Assembly (NCBI RefSeq): GCF_018390735.1 | Contig: NZ_JAHBCL010000004.1 | Coordinates: 93,623 to 157,622 of the forward strand | Direction: 5' to 3' | Length of the DNA stretch: 64,000 bases | From: Fusibacter paucivorans | GTDB taxonomy: Bacteria > Bacillota > Clostridia > Peptostreptococcales > Acidaminobacteraceae | Shown here: piece after piece, positions 55,676-64,000 of the stretch | Layout: the number at the start of each line of letters is the position of its first letter | How positions within the stretch are numbered: position 1 is the stretch's first letter | The notes under the pieces: generated by a model | Databases searched by the model: none | What the model was told of the DNA's origin: nothing | What the model saw: only the letters and a program-made list of their open reading frames with translations | Translations under genes and position numbers: made by a program

Positions 55676-57194
55676 CTGCTACCTCCAGACTGATTGCAAC
55701 TGTCAAACCACCTTCATTACTATTATAAGCTTCGACGTCACCGCCATGCTGTTCAACAATTTCTTTACATATGGCCAAACCCAATCCAGAGCCCGGTATA
55801 ATCTGCCCCCTCGCATCATCAACACGATAATACTGCCGAAAGAGATTTGGCAGTTTTTCTTCGGCAACCCCTAGTCCATTGTCTGTTATGGATAAAATGA
55901 TTTTTTGATTTTCAACCACCAGTTTTATATGAATCTGTAAAGGCCTTTGTTGTACGTATTTTAGCGCATTTTCAAAAATGTTGATCAGTACACGCTTAAA
56001 TTTTAAAGGATCAATGCGAACTTGGGCCTTTGACTGTACATCAAAATAGAGTTCAATCTCTTCTGCCCCTGCATCAAAACGCCATTCCTCAACAACGTCT
56101 TTCACATAAGCCGCATAGTGAAGTAATTGCAGTTCATAGAGCTCATCGCCATTTACTAACTGGCTGAATATTTTTAGTTCGTTCAGCATTTGATCAATGT
56201 TATCAGCTTTTCGTTCAATGTTGACTAGGTATTGGGCAATCTGATCGGGATCGGTAATGATGCCGTCCTTAATTGCAGCCACCTGCATCTTGATGGCAGT
56301 TAGCGGCGTCTTTAGATCGTGTGCCATATTGTCGATAAACTCATTTCGCGCCTGTTCAACGGATTCACGATACTTTTTAGCGGATGCCAGTCTCAGCGCC
56401 ATGAGCTCGATATGTGTACCCAGTATCTCAAATGGTGAATTGCCGCTATGATAGATTTTAATGTCAAACTGTTCTCGGCTAATGGCATCTGTTGCATAGA
56501 TAATGTTTTCAAGACGCCTTGAAATTTGAAAAGTCGCAAAAACGGACAACATACTGATCCCAATGATATAGACCACAAAGATCGTCGTAAAATAACTTAA
56601 GAGAAACTTACCGAATAAACCCGGTATATTAATTACTTTGACGAAAAACAAGACACTACCAGGCGATCCATCTGAAAAATAGAAGTCAACTTGACGGGCT
56701 ATGGTATAGCCAGTTTCCTTTAGGAGCACATCATTTTCGCTATAATCTGTACTGCCAAAAGGCGGCAGTACAGAATCATCCACGTTTTTCAATTTTTCAA
56801 CGATTGCCTGCCCCTCATCTGAATCAAAATCGTTTACAGCATAGTAGGCCTGATCTTTTCGAATGATGACAATATAATCCAGCTGACGGATGTTGTCATA
56901 TGCTTGTAAAGCTTCGACACCTTCTTCATTTAGCAGTTTTTCAGGCGAATCGAGAATAATACTGTTGATAATGCGGTATACTTTTTCGGCGTGATTCCAA
57001 TCGTCCAACTGCCATATATGATTATTGATTTTTTCCGGATTAATAAAAAAAGTCGCAGCACCCGGCCCAATGGTAAAGCCAAGGTAAGCCATCAGCACAA
57101 TAATTGGAATAACAGCTGAAAGTATCCAAAGGCCAAATAATTTAAATCTTAATTTAGACATCGTCTTCTTAATTTGGTCTCTGCTAAATTGCAT
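55668..57194 (-). CDS. Membrane sensor histidine kinase
   Basis: 508 residues. Helices at about 20-42 and 198-222 frame an external sensor domain of about 155 residues. A HAMP-like segment (223-275) and HisKA with H292 (NMAHDLKTPLTAI) follow. The ATPase domain has VLINIFENALKYV, ITDNGLGV and GSGLGLAIC. The start ATG follows GAGGGGG. The gene lies 86 bp after the adaptor gene and overlaps the regulator gene, forming a pump-kinase-regulator operon. Confidence 0.92.
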   Translation of the reverse strand: MQFSRDQIKKTMSKLRFKLFGLWILSAVIPIIVLMAYLGFTIGPGAATFFINPEKINNHIWQLDDWNHAEKVYRIINSIILDSPEKLLNEEGVEALQAYDNIRQLDYIVIIRKDQAYYAVNDFDSDEGQAIVEKLKNVDDSVLPPFGSTDYSENDVLLKETGYTIARQVDFYFSDGSPGSVLFFVKVINIPGLFGKFLLSYFTTIFVVYIIGISMLSVFATFQISRRLENIIYATDAISREQFDIKIYHSGNSPFEILGTHIELMALRLASAKKYRESVEQARNEFIDNMAHDLKTPLTAIKMQVAAIKDGIITDPDQIAQYLVNIERKADNIDQMLNELKIFSQLVNGDELYELQLLHYAAYVKDVVEEWRFDAGAEEIELYFDVQSKAQVRIDPLKFKRVLINIFENALKYVQQRPLQIHIKLVVENQKIILSITDNGLGVAEEKLPNLFRQYYRVDDARGQIIPGSGLGLAICKEIVEQHGGDVEAYNSNEGGLTVAISLEVADE

Positions 57195-57280
57195 GCCATT
57201 ACCCCCTCATTGATCACTTCAATCGCTTGCTCTACCACTGCCCCTTCGAGTTCAAGGCGTCATAATCTTTAACGACTTCG

Positions 57281-58399
57281 CTACTGTACACTGTCTGTAA
57301 CGATACTGACAAAATCGCCAGGCTCAATAAAATCCAGTCCTTTTAAAACGATTTGATCCGTTTCGGATAAACCAGCTTCGATTTCAACAGCATCACCAGA
57401 AGTGATCCCCGTCTCAACCGTTTTCCTCATTACAGTACCAGCATTATCAACCGTATAAGCATAAGCATTTCCACTTTCTTGGATTAATGCTCTTTTTGGC
57501 ACTAGCAATACATCTTCATGCGCTGACAAGACGATTTCGAGTTCCGCATAGAGTCCTGCTTTTAGATCGTTGTCACCTTCAATGGCCACTTCAATTGGAT
57601 ATGATCCTCTCGATGCAACGCTTGAAACACTTTGAACCGTTCCCGTGTAATGCTTGTCTAGCGTTTTGACATAAATCGAGACAGGCTGCCCCTTTGCCAA
57701 ATCATTAATATACTTTGACGTAATACTGCCGGAAACAATATAAGATTCGTCTGGAATAATCGTATAGACAACCTGCGACGAGACAAATTGCCCTGCATCG
57801 ATGTTCTTTGATACTATTGTACCTGAAACGGGACTTTTCTGCACGTAAGCATCATATTGTTCTTCTAATTGTTTTTGAGTGCTCTTTGCCGATGTCTGCG
57901 CATTCTCATATTGAATGACGGCGTTATCAAGCGCTGTTGCAGCACTATCCATCGCAGCCTTTGACACGGCACCCTGTCCAAATAGAATGTCTTGACGATC
58001 ATATTGATCCTGTGCTTGATCTAGTGCCAATTTTGCTTGTTTTACGGCATTTTGCACTTGATCTAATGTCGATTGCTGCGTCACGCTGAGTGCTGATGTA
58101 TCAAGTTTAAACAAAATGTCGTTTTTTGTCACAAAATCACCAACATCGTAGTAGACAGTCTCAACGGTTCCTGCCGTTTTTGCCATAACACTATAAGTTG
58201 CTGCAGGTTGAACTTCGCCAATGGTAAAGACCGTTTCTTCAATATCATCTCGATACGGTGCCGTAACAGTCACTGCAATCGGGTCGCTTAATACGGTCAC
58301 TGCCTCTGACACTGTATGCTGTTTCGTATGGATGCCGATGACAACGGCAACAATAGCTGCCGCGCCAACAATGCCAATCATCAGTTTCTTATGCTTCAT
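57281..58399 (-). CDS. RND efflux membrane fusion (adaptor) protein
   Basis: 372 residues. An N-terminal helix (about 6-24) is followed by a lipoyl half (VMAKTAGTVETVYYDVGDFV), a coiled-coil hairpin (about 105-180, LDQVQNAVKQAKLALDQAQD), the second lipoyl half (YVQKSPVSGTIVSKNIDAG) and barrel and proximal domains. This is the adaptor layout of MexA/AcrA-type proteins. It overlaps the RND transporter gene by 4 bp. Confidence 0.9.
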   Translation of the reverse strand: MKHKKLMIGIVGAAAIVAVVIGIHTKQHTVSEAVTVLSDPIAVTVTAPYRDDIEETVFTIGEVQPAATYSVMAKTAGTVETVYYDVGDFVTKNDILFKLDTSALSVTQQSTLDQVQNAVKQAKLALDQAQDQYDRQDILFGQGAVSKAAMDSAATALDNAVIQYENAQTSAKSTQKQLEEQYDAYVQKSPVSGTIVSKNIDAGQFVSSQVVYTIIPDESYIVSGSITSKYINDLAKGQPVSIYVKTLDKHYTGTVQSVSSVASRGSYPIEVAIEGDNDLKAGLYAELEIVLSAHEDVLLVPKRALIQESGNAYAYTVDNAGTVMRKTVETGITSGDAVEIEAGLSETDQIVLKGLDFIEPGDFVSIVTDSVQ

Positions 58400-61300
58400 A
58401 TGATCGTCTCCTTTTTGCTTTCGGATATATTTTCAATGCTATAGTAGAGTAACGGAATAATTAAGAGCGTCAACACAGTAGACGCCATAAGGCCAAAAAT
58501 CAAAGCGTAACCCAGCTGGCTAAAACTGTCGTTAAAAAGTGCCAGCGGCAATACACCGCCAATAGTCGTCAGTGATGTTGCCATAACCGGTTGAAAACGC
58601 GTTTTTACCGCTTCGGCAACAGCCGCTCGCAGCGACATGCCTTCCAAGCGCAGATAATTCGTAAAATCGATTAGTACGATGGCATCATTGACAGCAATCC
58701 CCACCAGTGCGACAATACCGAACATGGCGTAAAAACCAAGATTGTTCCCTGTTACAATAAGCCCGACAACGACGCCAATAATTGCAAAAGGTACTGAGAA
58801 GAGTATCATAAGCGGCTGTAAAAAGGAATTGAACTGTATGACTAAAACAATATAAACCATAAGCAGTGCAATAACAAAGTTAAAGGCCATGTTGCCAATC
58901 TGCTCATTGAGATCTCTCATTTCACCTCCGACTTGCTGCGAAATACCCTTTGGCAGCTTGATCGTATCAACTTTATCGGAAAATTCGCGATTCACCTCTG
59001 CCGAATTGTAGCCGGGTGCAATATCTGCTTCAATGTAAATAATCTTTTCACCATCTTCTTTTTCAATACCACCTAGCCCATCTTGAAATTTTAGGGAAGC
59101 AACTTCATTAAAGTTAATACGCTCACCCGTTGGACTCGTAAAGAAAAGTTTGTCAAAATCTTTGGCACTCTGAATGTCGCCGTCATTGTAATACATTGTA
59201 ATATCATATTCTTCCAGATTCTCTGTATAAGTCCCCACTGTAGATCCCGAAACATGCTGCCTGATTTCACTTGCAACAGATGCCAGATTCAATCCGTAAT
59301 AGGCAACGCGATTTGGATCAATATCAACGACGAGTTCTCGATTGCCGCCATCTGTTGATAATGCCGGCTCTACAACGCCTTCGATATCCTTTAGGACATC
59401 GTAGTATTGTGCTGCATAAGACTTCAGTGTTTCAAGATCATCGCCCTTAAGGCCAAGGCTAATTGCCGCGCCACTGGAAACGCGCGACATCACCGATTGT
59501 GCTTTGACTTCTATTTTGGCGCCCGGAATTTTTTGAACGCGCGATCGAATTTCATTTTGAATCGCTTCGCCGGTAATGGTGCGATCCTCTTCATCCATAA
59601 GCTCTACCGTAATGGTTGCTTCGTTGGTTTGATCCCCACCTACATTGGATGTAAATGATTGAAGACCCGGAATATCAAAGAGTAATGCCTCCACCGCTTT
59701 TGTAATATCCGACGTATCAGAAAGCATCGTACCAATAGGCGCTACAATGTTGATACTCATCGATGTTGGCTCTTCATCCGGGAAGAGTTCTAATTTTAAA
59801 ATACCTGCCGGAATGGTTGCTACGGAAGCGATAAATACCATAATGGCAATTGTCATTACCGCTAATTTTTTTGGTTTTGAAGCAATGAGCTGATAGATAA
59901 ATCGTTTGTAGCGTTCAATCAGACCGTGTTCGCCCGTTTCGGCAGTACGTTTTTTGCTAAGTGTTATAACGACGTAAAACAGTGTAAAAACAGCAGCAAT
60001 AACCATTGTCGTTCCTGTAATCTGCCATTGATTTGAAAAGGCCAATACAGAGAGTGCAAATATAAAAATACCCGACCGAATCATTTGTCCACGCGTCGGC
60101 AATGGACGCTTTACTTTATAGGCCGAAAGAAACTTGGAACATAATGCCGGCGTTATAATAATGGAGACAAAAAAAGAAGCTGCTATAATAAAAATAATCG
60201 TCTTTGGCATAACGCTCAGAAACTTGCCAATAATCCCCGGTGTCATTGCAACGGGAATGAAAGCACCTACTGTCGTCAGTGTTGCCGCTAAAACAGCTGG
60301 CGCCACTTGATTAAGTCCTTTTTTCGCTGCAGTTATTCGGTCAACGCCTTCTTCTCGCAGTCTGTCTATATTCTCCATGACGACAATCGCATTATCCACA
60401 AGCAAACCCAAGGCAATGATAAAACCGGTCAGCGAAATCGTGTTAAATGATATGCCGGTGAGCTTCATCAGCAACAGCGCAATAAACAGGGAAATCGGAA
60501 TAACGGAAGAAACAATCAGCGCTTCATTAAGGCCGATAAAAATATAAAGGACGAGAATAACGCTGATTAAACCGCCCAACGCATTATTGACAACCGTATT
60601 GAGGTCTTTTACCACATCTTCACTCTGATCAGCCGTAATGAGCAGCTGTACATCTTCTGGTATCAAATGTGATGGTGATGTGGAAACAATATTTCGAAGT
60701 GCTTCTGATGGCGCGACGATATCATAGCCGCTTTCTCTGTAGACGCTTAAGTAAACAGCCGGCGCTGTTTGCGCATCGGCATTTTCATAGAGATATAGCC
60801 TAGAGAGTGAGGTTGGCGTCTTATGCGAATCGGTGACAATTGCAACATCATGCAGAAATATTGTTCGATTTGGTGATGAAGCAATCACAAGGTTTTCAAT
60901 ATCTTCAACACTCGTAAATCGCTCATCGACACGTACGTTGACATCCTCACCATCAAGATTCAAATCGCCTGCCGGCAAATTAATATTCGATGCTTGAAGT
61001 GCTTGTGTTACTGCCGAAAAGGATAGACCGTATTCCCGCAGCGTCACATCATCGACTTTTACCTGAATCTCGCGATCGTAGCCGCCTGAGAGTGATACTT
61101 CGCGAATTCCCGGGACACTTTCCATTTGATCCTGAATACGTTCACCGTATTCTTTTAAGGAGACGAGATCATAATCACCGGTTATCGTCACGTTAAAGAT
61201 CGGCATTTCGCCGGTTTCAAAAACGCCGATTACAGGTGTCATCGCTCCGCTTGGCATGCTGAGTTGTGCGATTTCATTCCGCACCTTTTGCTCCGCATCA

Positions 61301-61650
61301 TCCATATCTGCTGTTTCTTCAAATTCAGCAATGATTAAAGCATAACCATTTTGTATCGTCGCCGTAACACCCTTTACATCACTGATGCCGGTGAGTTTAT
61401 CTTCAATCGGTTCAGATACCATGGCGTCAATATCTGTAACTGCCGCCCCTGGATAAGGGACTTGAACATAAATGTAACTTAATGATATATCTGGTACTGT
61501 TTCCTTAGGCAATTGCTGATAAGTCATCATGCCAAGCAATAAAACAGCTAGAATAATCAAATAGACAACTTTAAAACGATCAATAAATACAGATGCCATT
61601 TTTCCCATCATATTCTGGGGCATCTTCAACTCTGGCAATTCTTTTTCCAT
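58396..61650 (-). CDS. RND-family efflux transporter (AcrB/MMPL-like HAE group)
   Basis: The ATG at 61650 follows GGAGG; upstream in-frame starts lack an RBS. The 1084-residue protein has twelve membrane helices in two repeats and two large porter domains. ETVPDISLSYIYVQVPYPGA, LRNIV-type loops, helix 4 GFIIALGLLVDNAIVVMENI and helix 10 IVALVGIAVNDAIVLIDFTN (with Asp-Asn) are typical of AcrB/SwrC-like RND proteins. Such pumps exist in Firmicutes without an outer-membrane channel. A spacer of about 50 residues (570-620) lies between the repeats. It is the first gene of a pump-adaptor-kinase-regulator operon. Confidence 0.93.
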   Translation of the reverse strand: MEKELPELKMPQNMMGKMASVFIDRFKVVYLIILAVLLLGMMTYQQLPKETVPDISLSYIYVQVPYPGAAVTDIDAMVSEPIEDKLTGISDVKGVTATIQNGYALIIAEFEETADMDDAEQKVRNEIAQLSMPSGAMTPVIGVFETGEMPIFNVTITGDYDLVSLKEYGERIQDQMESVPGIREVSLSGGYDREIQVKVDDVTLREYGLSFSAVTQALQASNINLPAGDLNLDGEDVNVRVDERFTSVEDIENLVIASSPNRTIFLHDVAIVTDSHKTPTSLSRLYLYENADAQTAPAVYLSVYRESGYDIVAPSEALRNIVSTSPSHLIPEDVQLLITADQSEDVVKDLNTVVNNALGGLISVILVLYIFIGLNEALIVSSVIPISLFIALLLMKLTGISFNTISLTGFIIALGLLVDNAIVVMENIDRLREEGVDRITAAKKGLNQVAPAVLAATLTTVGAFIPVAMTPGIIGKFLSVMPKTIIFIIAASFFVSIIITPALCSKFLSAYKVKRPLPTRGQMIRSGIFIFALSVLAFSNQWQITGTTMVIAAVFTLFYVVITLSKKRTAETGEHGLIERYKRFIYQLIASKPKKLAVMTIAIMVFIASVATIPAGILKLELFPDEEPTSMSINIVAPIGTMLSDTSDITKAVEALLFDIPGLQSFTSNVGGDQTNEATITVELMDEEDRTITGEAIQNEIRSRVQKIPGAKIEVKAQSVMSRVSSGAAISLGLKGDDLETLKSYAAQYYDVLKDIEGVVEPALSTDGGNRELVVDIDPNRVAYYGLNLASVASEIRQHVSGSTVGTYTENLEEYDITMYYNDGDIQSAKDFDKLFFTSPTGERINFNEVASLKFQDGLGGIEKEDGEKIIYIEADIAPGYNSAEVNREFSDKVDTIKLPKGISQQVGGEMRDLNEQIGNMAFNFVIALLMVYIVLVIQFNSFLQPLMILFSVPFAIIGVVVGLIVTGNNLGFYAMFGIVALVGIAVNDAIVLIDFTNYLRLEGMSLRAAVAEAVKTRFQPVMATSLTTIGGVLPLALFNDSFSQLGYALIFGLMASTVLTLLIIPLLYYSIENISESKKETII

Positions 61651-61874
61651 GTGTGCCTCCATTTCTTTATCTTTCGCTATCATAACCGATAAACGCTAAT
61701 TCTTCTCTTAAAAAATATTAAGAAATTCCTAAGTTTCCGCCATTAACGTTTTGACTTGCAGCCATTCGTCATTCACAACCATTTGTCACTGAATACACTG
61801 ACATTTACAAATGAACATTGTCAAGTTTAAGCAATTGCGATAAAATGTTACTGATTTATAAGAAAGGTGAAGCT

Positions 61875-63656
61875 ATGACACTGATAACTCTCGAAAAGAT
61901 CACCAAGACTTTTGGCGCTCAAACATTATTTCAAGCAATTGACGTCAGTCTTTCAGAAGGCGAAAAAATAGGCCTAATCGGTGTTAATGGCACCGGCAAA
62001 AGCACACTTTTAAAAATTATAAACGGTGATGAAACCGTTGATCAGGGCAAAATAACCAAAATGAGGGATCTACGTGTCAGTCACTTACTGCAAGACCCTA
62101 TCTTTGATGAAATGCTAACCGCACACGAACAAGTTAAATCCTTTTTGGGAAGAGATGCAGAGTCTTATGCCGACTATGAAATAAGCACGATGCTAAACCA
62201 TCTGCAAATTGATTCGCATCAGCAAATGATCGCGCATTTCTCTGGCGGTCAGCGCAAGCGTATCGCATTAGCAGCAACGCTCTTAAAGCCTTGTGATCTC
62301 TTATTGCTGGACGAACCAACCAATCATATGGATAATGAAACCATTGACTGGTTGGAAGAATATTTAAAGCGCATGAAGTGTGCTATTTTGATGGTGACAC
62401 ATGATCGCTACTTTCTCAATCGAATCGTCACGCACATCTTTGAACTTTCAGATCGTACACTCTATCGGTACGATGGGCGCTATGAAACTTATCTCGAAAA
62501 TAAAAATACTCGCCTAATCCAACAGGCAAGCGCTTATAAAAAAATGAAAAATCTCTATGTCAGTGAACTCGCTTGGATTCGCGCCGGTGTTCAGGCACGC
62601 GGCACGAAATCGAAATCGCGCATTCAGCGTTTTGAGGCATTAAGGGAAAACATGTCTCAGATTTCAGATGAACAAATCACGATTGAAACTGCTTTTACAC
62701 GACTCGGGAAAAAAATCTTAGAGATTGACGCTCTGGCTATTGGCTATGATAAAGCGCTCCGAAAACCATTGACCTATATGGCAAAACCAGGTGACCGCAT
62801 TGGCATCATCGGTAATAACGGCTCGGGTAAGTCAACGCTTTTAAATACGTTGGCCGGTGTCTTGCCACCTGTTGAAGGTTATTTTGAATTCGGTCCAACG
62901 GTTAAACTCGCCTATTTTACACAAAATCCCGATATTGATACCCATACTTCGATGCGAGCTATAGACTATATCAAAGAAGTTGCTGAATACGTGACGACAA
63001 AAGGCGGTTACCGCATCAGCGCCGGGGATATCATGGAACAGTTTTTATTTGACAGCAACCTTCAGTATACCCCCATCGATTCACTTTCGGGTGGCGAACG
63101 CCGTCGCCTTCAATTGCTGAAACTGTTAGTCGACGCCCCAAATGTTCTCCTTTTAGATGAACCGACCAATAATCTTGATCTCGATACATTAAAAGCACTT
63201 GAAAGTTATCTCGATTCTTTTGAAGGTATTGTCCTTTGCGTTTCTCATGATCGTTATTTCTTAGATCGAACCTGCGATCAGCTCTTTGTCTTTGACGACT
63301 TGGGGAACATCGACATCCAACAGGGTAATTATTCTGATTATCTTAATCGGCGCCCAATGGAAACAAGCAGTATTGCCAGCAATGCTGAATCTTCAAAAAC
63401 AAAGACAGAAAGACCGAAATCATCTAAGAAAAAATTATCTTACAAAGAAACCAAGCAACTTGAAGCTTTACCGCAAACCATCGAAACCCTTGAAGCCAAA
63501 CTCGATTCCCTTCAAGCCGAGATGACGGCAAATGCTACAGACTTTGCCAAAATTCAAACGCTATTCGAAATGAAAGAAGCAACAGAACTTGCTTATTTAG
63601 AAGCGCTTGAAGCCTATGAAACACTATTGGCATTAAAAGAATCCTATGAGCATTAA
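61875..63656 (+). CDS. ABC-F ATPase, Uup type
   Basis: The ATG at 61875 follows AAAGGTGAAG; an earlier in-frame start has no RBS. The 593-residue protein has two ATPase domains. The first has GVNGTGKST (36-44), FSGGQRKR and LLLLDEPTNHMD; the second has GNNGSGKST, LSGGERRR and LLLDEPTNNLD. The lysine-rich linker and C-terminal coiled coil (about 515-590, LEALPQTIETLEAKLDSLQ) are those of Uup. ABC-F proteins act on ribosomes or DNA rather than in transport. Divergent from the RND operon. Confidence 0.9.
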   Translation: MTLITLEKITKTFGAQTLFQAIDVSLSEGEKIGLIGVNGTGKSTLLKIINGDETVDQGKITKMRDLRVSHLLQDPIFDEMLTAHEQVKSFLGRDAESYADYEISTMLNHLQIDSHQQMIAHFSGGQRKRIALAATLLKPCDLLLLDEPTNHMDNETIDWLEEYLKRMKCAILMVTHDRYFLNRIVTHIFELSDRTLYRYDGRYETYLENKNTRLIQQASAYKKMKNLYVSELAWIRAGVQARGTKSKSRIQRFEALRENMSQISDEQITIETAFTRLGKKILEIDALAIGYDKALRKPLTYMAKPGDRIGIIGNNGSGKSTLLNTLAGVLPPVEGYFEFGPTVKLAYFTQNPDIDTHTSMRAIDYIKEVAEYVTTKGGYRISAGDIMEQFLFDSNLQYTPIDSLSGGERRRLQLLKLLVDAPNVLLLDEPTNNLDLDTLKALESYLDSFEGIVLCVSHDRYFLDRTCDQLFVFDDLGNIDIQQGNYSDYLNRRPMETSSIASNAESSKTKTERPKSSKKKLSYKETKQLEALPQTIETLEAKLDSLQAEMTANATDFAKIQTLFEMKEATELAYLEALEAYETLLALKESYEH

Positions 63657-63741
63657 AATCTGTTTTCACATTGAGACAATTGCATAAGCGCCTTAATGAT
63701 CAATTGACAATACCGCTTGAAACACAAGATTTGAATAATCA

Positions 63742-63833
63742 AAAAAACTGTGTCAGCACCATTATAATCGAACTGTCCGCTAAACATTTAGCGTTCGTGG
63801 ACAGTTTGATATCATGTGCAAGCACAGTTTTTT
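63742..63833. terminator. Large symmetric hairpin, probable bidirectional terminator or mobile-element end
   Basis: The outer arms AAAAAACTGTG (63742-63752) and CACAGTTTTTT (63823-63833) are perfectly complementary. Inside, AACTGTCC (63771-63778) pairs with GGACAGTT (63799-63806), and CTAAA pairs with TTTAG. The A-run and T-run at the two ends fit termination in both directions. It lies 86 bp after the uup-type stop. Confidence 0.6.
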
Positions 63834-63873
63834 ATTTAGGGCTTGCTGAACGAAGTTAAAACCATTGAGAATA

Positions 63874-63902
63874 CTGACATTGAAACGCTTTTTTGATATA
63901 AT
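63874..63902 (+). promoter_or_regulatory. Promoter of the gene at the right edge
   Basis: CTGACA (63874-63879), a 17-base spacer and TATAAT (63897-63902). It lies 55 bp before the ATG at 63958. Confidence 0.6.
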
Positions 63903-63957
63903 AAATGCAAGGATTTTAACATTTCTTCCACAAAAACCTTGCAGATGGAGGCGCCTC

Positions 63958-64000
63958 ATGTATATCAGAAAGACCAACCAAATCAAAATAGCCGATGATT
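63958..64000 (+). CDS. Start of a gene cut by the window edge, possibly a transposase
   Basis: The ATG at 63958 follows ATGGAGGCGCCTC. Only MYIRKTNQIKIADD is visible. This opening resembles the first residues of IS5/IS1182-type transposases, but 14 residues are too few for certainty. The nearby large palindrome would fit a mobile element boundary. Confidence 0.4.
   Translation, partial: MYIRKTNQIKIADD

Larger units (their letters stand above)
63657..63957. other. Intergenic region with large palindrome and promoter
   Basis: Between the uup-type gene and the partial gene at the edge there is a symmetric hairpin (63742-63833) and a promoter (63874-63902). No other gene is apparent. Confidence 0.6.

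Noticed and set aside
63671..63859. Plus-strand reading frame across the large palindrome
   Set aside because: It is explained by the palindrome, has no RBS and an unlikely composition.

Overview
The window looks like a low-GC Firmicutes chromosome, most likely an anaerobic member of the Clostridia. The reasons are strong AGGAGG ribosome binding sites, sigma-A promoters (TTGACA / TATAAT), two T-box leaders, TTG starts, the [FeFe]-hydrogenase maturase HydG with a TM1266-type regulator, and several c-di-GMP proteins. No rRNA, tRNA, phage or CRISPR is visible. A possible transposase gene starts at the very right edge.

Layout. 1-3.7 kb: a giant minus-strand protein cut by the left edge (HD domain, long helical region, NadD-like nucleotidyltransferase motif) and a divergent unknown gene. 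3.7-9 kb: a three-gene ABC export operon (ATPase, two-domain FtsX permease, HlyD-like adaptor) and a BrkB/YihY membrane protein. 9-13.2 kb: an hflK-hflC pair and a GntR-ATPase-permease operon with a visible operator. 13.3-18.2 kb: a UPF0316 protein, an ABC half-transporter, a Nudix CoA pyrophosphatase and a membrane-bound PilZ protein. 18.3-25 kb: a radical SAM protein, a lone receiver, a large hybrid histidine kinase, hydG and its TM1266 partner behind a long, structured leader. 25.1-29.7 kb: a diguanylate cyclase and an EAL phosphodiesterase in one operon. 29.8-34.8 kb: a D-amino-acid cluster (LysR regulator, alanine racemase, M20 amidohydrolase, DppA-like D-aminopeptidase) with a divergent CTP-synthase-like amidotransferase relative.

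35-41.6 kb: a complete trpE-GD-CF-B-A operon with two gene fusions, overlapping genes at every junction and a Trp-specific T-box. 41.7-46 kb: Crp/Fnr regulator, DUF2161 protein, ferritin-like protein, leucyl aminopeptidase and a GNAT acetyltransferase. 46-51.6 kb: an aspS-gatC fusion followed by gatA and gatB, behind a T-box whose specifier reads as AAC (Asn). This suggests that Asn-tRNA(Asn) is made by the indirect transamidation route. 51.8-53 kb: a membrane diguanylate cyclase. 53.1-54.9 kb: an unrecognised 53-residue reading frame, a thioredoxin-like protein and an Xaa-Pro aminopeptidase. 55-61.7 kb: an RND pump, adaptor, histidine kinase and response regulator in one direction. 61.9-64 kb: an Uup-type ABC-F ATPase, a large palindrome and the start of the putative transposase.

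The most notable items are the AspRS-GatC fusion under an Asn T-box, the switch-like leader of the hydG operon, the divergent T-box of the trp operon, the giant HD/nucleotidyltransferase protein, and two unannotated small reading frames (16692-16760 and 53148-53309).
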